The notes beneath the pieces were generated by a model. The model searched no databases. It was not told the DNA's origin and worked only from the letters and a program-made list of their open reading frames with translations. A stretch of 64,000 nt of DNA from Bacillus sp. OV322 (GTDB taxonomy: Bacteria; Bacillota; Bacilli; Bacillales; DSM-1321), in the NCBI RefSeq assembly GCF_900112495.1, contig NZ_FOMA01000001.1, positions 62,001 through 126,000 on the forward strand. The letters run 5' to 3'. The position numbers and the translations under genes were made by a program. Shown piece after piece: positions 54,153 to 62,839 of the stretch; position 1 is the first letter of the stretch; each line of letters starts with the position of its first letter.

Positions 54153-54205
54153 GGGGAAGATATTGTGATAAAACCAATTATTAGGGTAGGTAAAGGAGGT
54201 ATAAC

Positions 54206-55096
54206 ATGAAGAAACTTTTGATTTTAGCGTTTATCGGATTGCTTGCACAATTAATAGACGGGTCGTTAGGTATGGCATATGGAGTAACTTCATCTTCGCT
54301 GCTATTGGCATTTGGCATCACTCCTGCAGTTGCCTCAGCATCAGTCCATTTGTCAGAGGTTGTGACAACTGCAGCCTCAGGAATCTCGCATATCCGATTT
54401 GGAAATGTAGATAAAAAAATGGTTTTTCGCCTTATCATTCCTGGATCAATCGGGGCATTCACTGGTGCCTGTTTTTTAAGCAGCCTGCCGGGAGATGCTG
54501 TGAAACCATATGTTTCAGCCTTTTTATTGATCCTGGGAGCCTATATTATCATTCGTTTTCTGTTTCTGTTTAAGCCATCAGAAGAAAGGGAATTGCCTCC
54601 TTTGCCCTATAAGCAATCCATTCCCCTCGGTTTGATTGCCGGTTTTGCCGACGCTACAGGAGGCGGCGGCTGGGGGCCAATCTCCACACCAATCCTTCTC
54701 TCAAAGAAAGGGATGACGGCCCGCAAGGTAATCGGCACTGTTGATACCAGTGAATTTGCTGTTTCTATTTCAGCAACATTAGGATTTATTATTTCATTGG
54801 GCTGGGATCAGGTCAATTGGCTGTGGGTTGGTGCTTTAATGCTTGGAGGCATCCTTGCTGCACCGATTGCTGCCTGGCTGGTCAGAATTATTCCAGCACA
54901 GCTGATGGGAGTCTTTGTTGGAGGCTTTATCATAATCTTGAATGCAAGAACCCTCTTGAATACCTGGCTGCCGAACTATTCGAGCCATTATCCTTCCATT
55001 TATACTGGTTTTATCATTCTATGGGCGGCAGCTTTAATTATATCCATCAGAAAATTGATGACCTTTAATAAAAATAATGTCAGCAGCACGAATTAG
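54206..55096 (+). CDS. TauE/SafE-family sulfur anion permease
   Basis: A 296-residue membrane protein with about eight helices. The N-terminal repeat has LIDGSLGMAYGVTSSSLLLAFG (about residues 15-36) and VHLSEVVTTAASGISH. The second repeat has GFADATGGGGWGPISTPILL and GTVDTSEFAVSISATLGF. The paired glycine-rich elements are typical of TauE/SafE. Members import sulfate or export sulfite/sulfoacetate. With cysP missing from the operon, this could be the sulfate importer. AAGGAGG 6 bases before the ATG; the gap from sirC is 53 bp, and a terminator follows. Confidence 0.88.
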   Translation: MKKLLILAFIGLLAQLIDGSLGMAYGVTSSSLLLAFGITPAVASASVHLSEVVTTAASGISHIRFGNVDKKMVFRLIIPGSIGAFTGACFLSSLPGDAVKPYVSAFLLILGAYIIIRFLFLFKPSEERELPPLPYKQSIPLGLIAGFADATGGGGWGPISTPILLSKKGMTARKVIGTVDTSEFAVSISATLGFIISLGWDQVNWLWVGALMLGGILAAPIAAWLVRIIPAQLMGVFVGGFIIILNARTLLNTWLPNYSSHYPSIYTGFIILWAAALIISIRKLMTFNKNNVSSTN

Positions 55097-55102
55097 AGAA
55101 AC

Positions 55103-55128
55103 GAGTCCGAAACCGGGCTCTTTTTTTT
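55103..55128 (+). terminator. Terminator of the sulfur operon
   Basis: GAGTCCG pairs with CGGGCTC (one G-U) around AAAC, followed by eight T. Confidence 0.88.
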
Positions 55129-55238
55129 ATCCTCAAAAGAAAAAATGGAACTTTTCTACGAAAGTTGGCAGGATACAGGGTAGCAAGGCGCGAAAATAAC
55201 AGATGAATTGCATCTTCAGAAGATTAAGGAGGCTAACA

Positions 55239-55727
55239 ATGAATCAATTAAATAATGTAATTGCACTTAGATTTTATAATGAAAGATATAGGAGTGAAAT
55301 AGAAAGTTTTTATTTGGATGGGGAGCAGCACCAATTTACAGCATTGCCCGCAGAGGCCTTGCAAATATGCGAAACTGACCATGAAAGATACCCGGTTATG
55401 ATCATGGATGGCTCCACCCCAGCCGGTTTTTTCGTGCTTCATGAAAAGGAAGGGGTCAAACAGTACAGTAAAAATCAGGATAGCATTTTGCTTCGGGCCT
55501 ATTCAATTAACACTCCGCATCAGGGCAAAGGAATAGCCAAAACGTCCATTAAGCTATTACCATCCTTTGTGAAGGAAAACTTCCCTGATAAAAATGAAAT
55601 AGTACTGGCTGTAAATCACAGCAATCATGCTGCCCAGCATGTTTATAAAGCATGCGGTTTCGAAGATAGAGGAAATCGGGTGATGGGAAAAAAAGGGGAA
55701 CAATTCATCATGCATATGGATCTGTAA
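55239..55727 (+). CDS. GNAT-family N-acetyltransferase
   Basis: A 162-residue acetyltransferase. The acetyl-CoA loop is in YSINTPHQGKGIAKTSIKLL (about residues 87-106, the Q-x-x-G-x-A-like motif), preceded by strand SILLRAYS and followed by ALAVNHSNHAAQHVYKACGFEDRG-type motif B (about 125-148). The acceptor is unknown. ATG 55239 is chosen because AAGGAGG is 7 bases upstream. Monocistronic. Confidence 0.88.
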   Translation: MNQLNNVIALRFYNERYRSEIESFYLDGEQHQFTALPAEALQICETDHERYPVMIMDGSTPAGFFVLHEKEGVKQYSKNQDSILLRAYSINTPHQGKGIAKTSIKLLPSFVKENFPDKNEIVLAVNHSNHAAQHVYKACGFEDRGNRVMGKKGEQFIMHMDL

Positions 55728-55783
55728 TCTTAAACAGGCTTAAAAAGGGAGGCTACGCCCCCCTTGGCCAGCTGTTTAATCCT

Positions 55784-56038
55784 TTAGAGAATTAAGAGCT
55801 CGTACACTTCATTCAGCTGCCCTGCTCTTTCGCTGTCTCCCTCTTGCTCGGAATAATCAATTGCTTCTTTAAGTACCTTATTCAAATAATCTCCTTCTGA
55901 ACTTGATAAATCCCTGACGAATGCTTCTTCATCCTTATAGTTGTTTTTCACAAGTTTATGGTAAAGAATCTTTCCTGCATGGTCACTGTCTGTATGGCCG
56001 GACAAAATTTCTCTTAGATATCCTAGGGTTTGATCCAT
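55784..56038 (-). CDS. Small acidic helical protein (84 aa), unknown function
   Basis: ATG with GAAGGAGG 8 bases upstream, a first-rate site. The product is acidic and helical throughout (LGYLREILSG, FVRDLSSSEGDYLNKVLKEAIDYSEQEGD and NEVYELLIL), with one His-rich turn (GHTDSDHAG). No membrane segment or cysteine. Composition recalls small Bacillus cytosolic proteins of unknown role. I do not recognise the family. Confidence 0.72.
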   Translation of the reverse strand: MDQTLGYLREILSGHTDSDHAGKILYHKLVKNNYKDEEAFVRDLSSSEGDYLNKVLKEAIDYSEQEGDSERAGQLNEVYELLIL

Positions 56039-56178
56039 TGATACTCCTCCTTCTGCTTCATGTTATTGTGTTTAATTAATGCAAATACATACATGACTTT
56101 TTTAGCAGACTTTCCTGTTTTATAATTCACTGAAATTTCGATATGTTAAAATAAATACAAAAACACCTGGAGGGAAAA

Positions 56179-57303
56179 ATGGAGTTTACCATCAGACAGG
56201 AAGTAATGCTAAAAGCCATCGCCGATGTGGGCAAGGCGGTTTCCGCTTCTTCTGTTCATCCTATAATAACCGGCATTAAGATATCTGCCGGACAGAAAGG
56301 CCTTACTCTCATAAGCAGCGATTTTGATATTTTCATCTCAAGATTTATCAATCAGACAATAGAGGCGCTGGAGATAGTGGAAATAGGAGAAATCATTGTG
56401 CCATTCAAACATTTTTCTGAGCTGTTCAAGAGATTGCCCGATGGTAATGTTTGGATCAAGAGTGATGGATTATCAATTGTTTTAAAAGCAGGTGAAATAG
56501 AAGTGAAATGGAAGGGAATGAATGCTGGCGACTTTCCGGAGTTGCCGGAGATGGACCCGGATTATTCTGTATCCATGGAAGAAAAAGTGCTTGCACGGCT
56601 TTTTAAACAAACAAAGTTTGCTGTAGCCAGTCAAATTAGAAACCCTGTTCTGGCAGGAGTGAACCTGATATTTAAAGATGGTTTTCTATATTGTGCAGCT
56701 ACCAATTCCCACAGATTGGCACTGAAGAAAATTAAAATAAATGAACAGCAAATTGAAGGCTCATATATTATCCCAGGAACCAGTGTACATGAACTGTTAA
56801 AGCTGCTGGGGCGTGAAGACAGGATGATCATCATCCATATTTCACAGCAGTATATCAGGTTTGAAGCAGGCGGGCTCATGGTGTATACAAGACTTATTTC
56901 AGGGAGATTCCCGGATGTGCATCAGCTGGTTCCAGATCATCCTGAAACAGAAATTGCACTGAATGCGAAGCTGCTCCTGATGGGTATCGAGAGGTCTTAT
57001 TTCCTGTCTTCAGATTCGCATAACCATAATGTTAAGCTGGAAGTTCAGGGACCATCGAGTTTGATGCTATCCGCAGCCGGTCCGCAGCTGGGAGAAATCA
57101 TCGAAAAACAGCCATTGCTTGGCAGCAGCGGGATATGCAGGCTGAAAATAACAATGGATGGAAAGTACCTGCTTGATGCATTAAAAGAAATTGAAGAAGA
57201 AAATGTGAAGTTCTGTTTTTACGGAAATCTGAAACCGATAGTCATCCGCCCTCTGGAAAATGATACATACTTACATGTTATCTCTCAAGTCCGCGATTAT
57301 TGA
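56179..57303 (+). CDS. DNA polymerase III beta clamp paralogue
   Basis: A 374-residue sliding clamp of the DnaN family in three clamp domains: about 1-120 (FTIRQEVMLKAIADVGKAVS), 128-245 (FKQTKFAVASQIRNPVLAGVNLIF, then ATNSHRLALKKI) and 250-374. The usual DnaN end, VPVRTY in B. subtilis, is altered to SQVRDY, and several peptide-pocket residues differ. There is no dnaA or recF neighbour, so this is not the origin-linked copy. Second clamps are known in the B. cereus group. It may load or tether a repair or stress polymerase. GGAGGG is 6 bases before the ATG. Confidence 0.9.
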   Translation: MEFTIRQEVMLKAIADVGKAVSASSVHPIITGIKISAGQKGLTLISSDFDIFISRFINQTIEALEIVEIGEIIVPFKHFSELFKRLPDGNVWIKSDGLSIVLKAGEIEVKWKGMNAGDFPELPEMDPDYSVSMEEKVLARLFKQTKFAVASQIRNPVLAGVNLIFKDGFLYCAATNSHRLALKKIKINEQQIEGSYIIPGTSVHELLKLLGREDRMIIIHISQQYIRFEAGGLMVYTRLISGRFPDVHQLVPDHPETEIALNAKLLLMGIERSYFLSSDSHNHNVKLEVQGPSSLMLSAAGPQLGEIIEKQPLLGSSGICRLKITMDGKYLLDALKEIEEENVKFCFYGNLKPIVIRPLENDTYLHVISQVRDY

Positions 57304-57452
57304 GCATACACATTTTTAATGCCTGGAGGTGTGCAGGCTGCAGCTTTGGACTGTTCAAAAAAGGTGAACGATATTTTAAGCAGAAAAGGTACAATGCAAA
57401 TTAGGCAAAGGTGGATGGGGCACATTGTCCATATGAGAGGAAGGAATATAAA

Positions 57453-58061
57453 ATGTTTAAAGAGCTAAAAACCGAACGGCTTGTGCTTAGAGAAATAAAG
57501 GAAAGTGATGCAAATGATTTGTTTGCCAGCTTTTCAAGAGACGATGTTACAAAATTTTATGGGCAGGACAGCATGAGGGAAATAGAACAAGCTAGAAAAC
57601 TCATTGAATTTTTTGCAGAAAGCAGGAGAAATAAACGGGGAATACGCTGGGGCATCCAGCGGAAGGGTCAGAATGGACTTATAGGCTCCATAGGATTTAA
57701 CAATATAGCCCTGTCGCATAAAAGAGCAGAAATCGGATATGAAATCCACCCTGATTTCTGGAGGATGGGTTTTGCTTCAGAAGCAATAGAAGCTGTCCTT
57801 TCGTATGGTTTCTTCCATATGGAGTTAAATAGAATTGGGGCGATTGTTTACATAGAAAATGATGCCTCAAACAGGCTATTACAGAAGCTTGGTTTTGAAA
57901 AGGAAGGTGTATTGAAGGAATATATGCATCAAAACAACCGTTTTTATGATGTTACTATGTATGGTTTATTGAAAGATCAATTTGAGGAAATCGGGAAGGT
58001 TCAGCATGAGAGAAACGCTAAGTTAGATTATGAGCATTTTAAATTGCTTCAGGATCGGTGA
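57453..58061 (+). CDS. GNAT acetyltransferase, RimJ/RimL type
   Basis: A 202-residue acetyltransferase starting FKELKTERLVLREIKESDA, the RimJ/L N-terminus. Middle strands are GLIGSIGFNN and RAEIGYEIHPDFWRMGFASEA (acetyl-CoA loop, about residues 90-110), then motif B AIVYIENDASNRLLQKLGFEKEGVLKEY. A C-terminal extension of about 30 residues is Lys-rich. Substrate could be a ribosomal protein or a small amine. ATG 57453 has GAGGAAGGA upstream. Confidence 0.9.
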   Translation: MFKELKTERLVLREIKESDANDLFASFSRDDVTKFYGQDSMREIEQARKLIEFFAESRRNKRGIRWGIQRKGQNGLIGSIGFNNIALSHKRAEIGYEIHPDFWRMGFASEAIEAVLSYGFFHMELNRIGAIVYIENDASNRLLQKLGFEKEGVLKEYMHQNNRFYDVTMYGLLKDQFEEIGKVQHERNAKLDYEHFKLLQDR

Positions 58062-58234
58062 TTACGTTAATTGATTTTCCATTCCTTCTTAATTTGTTTT
58101 ATCCTATTTCGGGTCTTCAGGCCAAAAAGTGCCAGCGGGAAATTCACTTGGCGGAAGTGCTGTATTTCCTGTACCTGAGTCTTTGCCTCAAAGTTAACCT
58201 TTAGGATATGGGGAGGAACACGGATATAGCAAGG

Positions 58235-58396
58235 ATGGTTGGACAAAAGAAGGATAATAACACAAAAAGCTGTTTTCTTAAAATGGAAATATCTTTTTGT
58301 TTGGCAGCAGTGATTTATGTTTATTTTAACCTCAAAGTAATAGGGAGGAAGCCGGAAACAAACAAGCTTAACAGAGCGTTTGTTCGAATAGCTTAG
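58235..58396 (+). CDS. Doubtful small single-helix protein (53 aa)
   Basis: ATG 58235 has AAGG close upstream and GGGGAGG 25 bases upstream. The frame encodes one hydrophobic segment (ISFCLAAVIYVYFNL) flanked by basic ends. There is no terminator or clear promoter, and a much longer open frame on the other strand is a shadow over 58.1-58.8 kb. The gap 58062-58525 otherwise shows nothing. This may be chance. Confidence 0.2.
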   Translation: MVGQKKDNNTKSCFLKMEISFCLAAVIYVYFNLKVIGRKPETNKLNRAFVRIA

Positions 58397-58525
58397 AGTA
58401 TCGGACAGCGGGTGAAGGAGATTATTAAACATGATTATGGGGGATAAAGAAAGTAATCCATAGATAGGCAGCAAGTAAATTTTGCATGCTGCCTGAATCA
58501 AGATTAAAAGAAGGAAGGGACTTTC

Positions 58526-59275
58526 ATGGATTATAAAAATAAGACCGTTATTGTTACTGGAGCTGCAAACGGCATTGGCCGCGGAATTGCTATAGCTTAT
58601 GGGGAGAAGGGTGCAAATGTTGTCATTGCTGATGTAGAAGAAGCAATGGGTGAAGAGACAGCTGAAGAAATCCGCCAAAATGGCGGGGAAGCCAGATTCA
58701 TTAAAACAGATGTGCGAAAAGAAAGTGAACTGGCCAGCATGATGGAGGAAGTGAAAAAATCTTATCAAACTATCGATATTTTAATCAATAATGCCGGAAA
58801 AGCTGCGTTTAAATCTCTTTATGAATTATCCATTGAAGAATGGGATGATGTAATAAATACGAATCTGCGGAGTGTATTTTTGGCATCACGCGAGGCATCC
58901 AAATATTTTAGGGAAAATGAGGATGGCGGATCTATTGTGAATTTGGCCTCCACCCGTGCTATGATGTCGGAGCCGGATTCAGAAGCATATGCAGCAACAA
59001 AAGGCGGAATAGTAGCTTTGACACATGCTCTTGCTGCGTCACTAAGCGAATTCAAGATTACTGTGAATGCCATTTCCCCGGGATGGATAGAGACAGGAGA
59101 CTATTCAAGGCTCCGAGAAAAAGACCATGAACAGCATTTTTCCGGGCGTGTCGGAAAGCCGGACGATATAGCACGGGCCTGCCTGTATCTGACAGCTCAT
59201 GAAAATAACTTTGTTACAGGAATTAACATGGTGATAGACGGAGGAATGACAAGGAAGATGATTTACGAGGAGTGA
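58526..59275 (+). CDS. Short-chain dehydrogenase/reductase (classical SDR)
   Basis: A 249-residue NAD(P)-dependent oxidoreductase. Cofactor motif TGAANGIGRG (residues about 10-19), NNAG (about 87-90), catalytic Ser in VNLASTRAM (about 139), YxxxK as YAATK (about 152-156), and PGWIETGD. An Asp after the second strand (VVIADVEE) favours NAD(H). The substrate is unknown; glucose-1-dehydrogenase-like by pattern. AAGGAAGGGA precedes the ATG. The APH-like gene follows 24 bp downstream. Confidence 0.9.
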   Translation: MDYKNKTVIVTGAANGIGRGIAIAYGEKGANVVIADVEEAMGEETAEEIRQNGGEARFIKTDVRKESELASMMEEVKKSYQTIDILINNAGKAAFKSLYELSIEEWDDVINTNLRSVFLASREASKYFRENEDGGSIVNLASTRAMMSEPDSEAYAATKGGIVALTHALAASLSEFKITVNAISPGWIETGDYSRLREKDHEQHFSGRVGKPDDIARACLYLTAHENNFVTGINMVIDGGMTRKMIYEE

Positions 59276-59299
59276 AAAAGGAAAGGATGCTGGCGGGGA

Positions 59300-60229
59300 A
59301 TGGATTTGCCTACAACCTTTATTGATAATGTAATTTCCTCTCATGGTGAAAAGGGGCGAAAGTGGCTGGATGATCTTGATGGCTTATTGCAGGAATGTGA
59401 ACGGCGCTGGTCCCTTAGGATTACCGGGATTTTTGATTTATCATATAACTATGTGGCATCTGCCGAATTTAAGAACGGAAAGGAAGCAGTTGTAAAGCTG
59501 GCCGTGCCGGGAGGTGAGGTTGTCAGTGAGCTGCATGCTCTTCAATACCTGAGGGGTCCTTATATAGCTGAGCTGAAGGGTTATGACGAAGACGGGGGCA
59601 TACTCATTCTGGAAAAAATTACACCCGGCATTTCCTTAGCAGCCGCTTGTATGGATGATGATCAAAAGACTGAAATTGCAGCGGGTCTCCTTAAACAGCT
59701 TTGGAGAGCCGCTGAGCCAGTGTGGAAGGTAAATGCTGTGAGGGACAGAGAAAAAGAATTGATCATGGAGAGCAAGAAGCATAGTGGTGGTTTTGGAGAG
59801 ATTTCCGCAGAAACTATTAAGGAAGCTTTACAGGTTTTTGCTTATATGAATACAACGGCGGGAGGATTATATTTTCTTCATGGAGATTTGCATCATGGAA
59901 ATATATTGAAGAGAGAAAACGGAAGCTGGGCAGCAATAGATCCAAAAGGACTTTCTGGAGAAAGGGAATATGATACCATTCAGTTTCTGATCAATGAACT
60001 GCCATCAGTCAATGCTGAATTCACCATCAGGAAAAGGATAGATATATTTACGGAAAAACTGAACTTGAACAGGGAAAGAATCTTACTATGGGGATTCTGC
60101 CATGCTGTGCTGGCTTCCTGCTGGTCCATAGGCAGTTCCGGAATACCGGAAGATGGATTTATACGCAGTGCAAGGGTTTTTCAGAATCTGATTAGAGAAG
60201 ACAACATTTGCTTTGAAAATACGATTTAA
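59300..60229 (+). CDS. APH(6)/hydroxyurea phosphotransferase-like kinase
   Basis: A 309-residue kinase of the aminoglycoside phosphotransferase clan. The catalytic loop is FLHGDLHHGNIL (about residues 193-204) and the metal loop is AAIDPKGLSGE (about 212-222). The IDPKG form is diagnostic of the streptomycin 6-kinase (StrB)/hydroxyurea kinase subgroup. The N-terminal lobe has EAVVKLAVPGGEVVSELHAL (ATP Lys and Glu). Chromosomal members in Bacilli may not confer resistance. It may be in one transcript with the SDR gene. GGCGGGGA lies immediately before the ATG. Confidence 0.88.
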   Translation: MDLPTTFIDNVISSHGEKGRKWLDDLDGLLQECERRWSLRITGIFDLSYNYVASAEFKNGKEAVVKLAVPGGEVVSELHALQYLRGPYIAELKGYDEDGGILILEKITPGISLAAACMDDDQKTEIAAGLLKQLWRAAEPVWKVNAVRDREKELIMESKKHSGGFGEISAETIKEALQVFAYMNTTAGGLYFLHGDLHHGNILKRENGSWAAIDPKGLSGEREYDTIQFLINELPSVNAEFTIRKRIDIFTEKLNLNRERILLWGFCHAVLASCWSIGSSGIPEDGFIRSARVFQNLIREDNICFENTI

Positions 60230-60234
60230 AAGTC

Positions 60235-60271
60235 GCCGGACTAATCCATCTTTTTGGATTTCCGGTTTTTA
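60235..60271 (+). terminator. Terminator after the APH-like gene
   Basis: CCGGACTAATCCA pairs with TGGATTTCCGG around a short T-rich loop, followed by five T. It overlaps the end of the convergent small gene. Confidence 0.8.
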
Positions 60272-60483
60272 TAACCCTCCTCAAAACCCAATTCCTGATT
60301 AAGCAAAAGTTCCATTTCCCTTAATTCTGCTTCATTTACAGCCGGATCGGGATAGGACCATTGGACATTATAAACAAAGTAGTAATTTCTGATTCGCCGG
60401 AATATCACAGGGGAATGAGGATAGATGTCAAAGCTTGTCTTTATCGTATTCCTCCTGAGGTATGACCATTTAAGCAGCTTCAA
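60241..60483 (-). CDS. Small protein (80 aa), unknown function
   Basis: TTG 60483 with GGGAGGAG 8 bases upstream. It begins KLLKWSYLRRNTIKTSFDIYP, has an aromatic middle with SPVIFRRIRNYYFVYNVQWSYPDP, and ends in an acidic helix (NEAELREMELLLNQELGFEEGYKNRK) and basic tail. No hydrophobic segment. The longer frame starting at 60636 would cross the terminator of the next gene and is not used. I do not recognise the family. Confidence 0.6.
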   Translation of the reverse strand: MKLLKWSYLRRNTIKTSFDIYPHSPVIFRRIRNYYFVYNVQWSYPDPAVNEAELREMELLLNQELGFEEGYKNRKSKKMD

Positions 60484-60534
60484 TCTTACTCCTCCCGTTA
60501 GGCAATATATACACATATACCCTTTAAAACATGG

Positions 60535-60584
60535 ACAAAAACAAGAGGACAGCATCCTGAAAATGAGCTGTCCTCTTGTTTTTA
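60535..60584 (-). terminator. Terminator of the AIM24-type gene
   Basis: AAAACAAGAGGACAGC pairs with GCTGTCCTCTTGTTTT, a 16-bp stem around a 13-base loop, with further T on the minus strand. Confidence 0.92.
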
Positions 60585-60675
60585 CTGACGGGCATTTATG
60601 TTCATTATTGGAAAAGGCACCCGGATTCTTTACCATAATTCACAGCAGAATTGCAGGCAAGCTGTGCCAATATCT

Positions 60676-61461
60676 TCAATCTCCATCCAAAAGGTTGAAT
60701 AATCCTTTAGCGATGCTCCCTTCATCTTTTGTGCCGCCATTATGCGGCATAGCTGCAAATACACGGCTTGCGAGCCTGCTGAATGGAAGAGATTGAATCC
60801 AGACAGCTCCTGGACCTTGCATTGTAGCCAAAAACAATCCTTCTCCGCCAAATAATGCTGTTTTAACACCTTTCACCATTTCAATGCTATAGCTGACATC
60901 TGATGTCATGGCAACAAGGCAGCCGGTATCGACCCGAAGTGTTTCGCCTTCCTGCAATTCTTTTTTCTGAATGGTTCCGCCGGCATGGACGAACGCCATT
61001 CCATCTCCCTCAAGCTTTTGCATAATGAAGCCTTCTCCGCCAAAGAAACCTGTTCCCAGTTTCTTCTGAAATTCGATGCCTACAGAAACCCCTTTGGCAG
61101 CAGCTAAAAAGGCATCCTTCTGGCAAATTATCTTTCCGCCTAGTTCACTCAAATCCATTGGGATAATTTTTCCTGGATAAGGTGAAGCAAATGAAACGTG
61201 TTTTTTCTCTGTGCCCTCATTGGTAAAGGCAGTCATGAAAAGGCTTTCTCCAGTCAGCATTCTTTTGCCTGCACTGAAAAGCTTGCCCATTAATCCGGTT
61301 GTTCCAGCTCCGTCGCCAAAGATGGTTTCCATGGCTATACGGTCATCCATCATCATAAAGCTCCCAGCCTCAGCTACCACTGTTTCCTCGGGATCTAACT
61401 CCACTTCAACAAATTGCATATCGTCTCCATAGATTCTGTAATCAATTTTGTGATTATTCAA
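60676..61461 (-). CDS. AIM24/TIGR00266-family protein
   Basis: A 261-residue beta-rich protein. Family marks are EAGSFMMMDDRIAMETIFGDG (about residues 31-51, split), LFMTAFTNEG, AFVHAGGTIQKKELQEGETLRVDTGCLVAM (about 155-184) and ALFGGEGLFLATMQGPGAVWIQSLP. The fold is a double-stranded beta-helix seen in yeast mitochondrial AIM24 and in bacterial proteins of unknown role. TTG 61461 with GGAGG 8 bases upstream. Monocistronic. Confidence 0.9.
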   Translation of the reverse strand: MNNHKIDYRIYGDDMQFVEVELDPEETVVAEAGSFMMMDDRIAMETIFGDGAGTTGLMGKLFSAGKRMLTGESLFMTAFTNEGTEKKHVSFASPYPGKIIPMDLSELGGKIICQKDAFLAAAKGVSVGIEFQKKLGTGFFGGEGFIMQKLEGDGMAFVHAGGTIQKKELQEGETLRVDTGCLVAMTSDVSYSIEMVKGVKTALFGGEGLFLATMQGPGAVWIQSLPFSRLASRVFAAMPHNGGTKDEGSIAKGLFNLLDGD

Positions 61462-61683
61462 ATAAATACCTCCATTCCATTAGTTGAGTTATTTCTCTAT
61501 TGTAAGATAAAAACAATCATTCTTCTATTACAATTCCATTATACTGGCAAATGTAAACCTGACGCCCGTTTTGAATGCCTTGCGTTTTGATAAAACTCTT
61601 AAATTAATGGAATACTATCTGTCAATCTTAAAGAATATGTTAAAATGAATATCAGCAAGTTTTTCAAATATCTGTAAAGGAAG

Positions 61684-62244
61684 ATGAGTTTTTTGAAAAA
61701 AAATCCTGTTTTTGACGAAGTGCTTTCCTGGATTAAATCGGCGCTGATCGCTCTTATTATTGTAGTTATTTGCCGCACATATATTTTTACCCCAACTTTG
61801 GTAAAGGGAGAATCCATGATGCCCAATCTGCAGGATGGAAACTGTCTGATCATCAGTAAAATCGGTGAGCCTAAGCGGTTTGATGAAGTAGTGTTTCATG
61901 CAACAGACTCAAAGGACGATTATATAAAAAGGGTAATCGGCCTGCCTGGAGACACTGTGGAGATGAAAAACGATACGTTATATGTTAATGGTGTTGTCTA
62001 TAAAGAACCATATCTCAAACTGGGAAAGAAAAAACTTCCTTTTAAAGAGAAATACACCGGTGATTTTACTCTAAAAGAAATAACAGGACGGACAAAGGTT
62101 CCCAAGGATTCGCTTTTTGTGCTTGGGGATAATCGGCCAATCAGCAATGATAGCCGGATCTTCGGCTTTATTCCCCAGAAGGCTGTAATTGGAAAGGTGA
62201 AATTGCAGGTGTGGCCATTAAGCGAAATAGGAATCCCGAAATAA
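61684..62244 (+). CDS. Signal peptidase I (type I, Sip family)
   Basis: A 186-residue membrane-anchored protease that removes signal peptides. One N-terminal helix (SWIKSALIALIIVVICRTYIF, about residues 15-35). Box B has the catalytic Ser in KGESMMPNL (about residue 44). Box D has the catalytic Lys in DDYIKRVIGLPGD (about residue 83). Box E is FVLGDNRPISNDSRIFG (about 146-162). The length and Ser-Lys dyad fit SipS/SipT-type enzymes, not the ER-type SipW. AAGGAAG lies just before the ATG; a TTG three codons later is better spaced. Confidence 0.95.
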   Translation: MSFLKKNPVFDEVLSWIKSALIALIIVVICRTYIFTPTLVKGESMMPNLQDGNCLIISKIGEPKRFDEVVFHATDSKDDYIKRVIGLPGDTVEMKNDTLYVNGVVYKEPYLKLGKKKLPFKEKYTGDFTLKEITGRTKVPKDSLFVLGDNRPISNDSRIFGFIPQKAVIGKVKLQVWPLSEIGIPK

Positions 62245-62319
62245 TACTCTTGTACTTGATCTCCTGCAGGGAAAAAGGCAGAGCTAAGGAGTATAATGGA
62301 TATAGAAGGGGTGATTAGT

Positions 62320-62784
62320 ATGCTAGTAAATGAAATTATGATTAAAAATGTGTTTACGGCACATCCTGAACAAACCATTAAAGAGTTGTTAACTATCATG
62401 ATTGAAAATAAAATCGGGGGAGTTCCTGTAATAGATGAAAACGGGAAACTTCTTGGAATGATCAGTGATGGCGATATCCTAAGGCATATCTCTCCCAGGA
62501 AACAGACCATACATGATTACTTCCTGCACATCACCGTCATTCCTGATGTAACCTTGAGCACGGCTGTAAAAACCAGCTTGCAGCAGCCTGTCTCCCGGCT
62601 TTTAAAAAACAGAAAAATTGTCACGCTCTCACAGGAGGACGACCTGAGCGAAGCTGTATCCCTGATATCAAAGCACCATTTCAAGAAGATACCTGTCGTT
62701 GACACCGAAAACAGGGTGGTCGGGGTCGTAAGCCGGGGAGATGCCATACGTATGATTTATAAAGATATTATTGAAAAAATATAG
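62320..62784 (+). CDS. CBS-domain pair protein
   Basis: A 154-residue protein made only of two CBS motifs: MLVNEIMIKNVFTAHPEQTI to LGMISDGDILRHI (about residues 1-58) and KIVTLSQEDDLSEAVSLI to VVGVVSRGDAIRMIY (about 92-147). The extra helix linker is typical of YbbP/AcuB-like free CBS proteins that bind adenine nucleotides and regulate a partner. The partner is unknown. ATG 62320 has AAGGGGTGA upstream. A terminator follows after six bases. Confidence 0.88.
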   Translation: MLVNEIMIKNVFTAHPEQTIKELLTIMIENKIGGVPVIDENGKLLGMISDGDILRHISPRKQTIHDYFLHITVIPDVTLSTAVKTSLQQPVSRLLKNRKIVTLSQEDDLSEAVSLISKHHFKKIPVVDTENRVVGVVSRGDAIRMIYKDIIEKI

Positions 62785-62789
62785 ATGAT

Positions 62790-62824
62790 GGCCAAGACAG
62801 CTTTTTCAGTGTCTTGGCTGTTTC
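62790..62824 (+). terminator. Terminator after the CBS gene
   Basis: GCCAAGACA pairs with TGTCTTGGC around a 10-base loop; the following tract is T-rich. Confidence 0.85.
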
Positions 62825-62839
62825 TCGTTCTGTTTTTGA

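Noticed and set aside
58067..58768. A 233-codon open frame on the minus strand
   Set aside because: It overlaps the SDR gene antisense, begins inside that gene, has no ribosome site, and its product is rich in Cys, Phe and His in a way typical of shadow frames.
60484..60636. Upstream extension of the 80-aa gene to an ATG at 60636
   Set aside because: The extra residues are Cys-rich and would be read through the terminator of the AIM24-type gene; the TTG at 60483 has a strong site.
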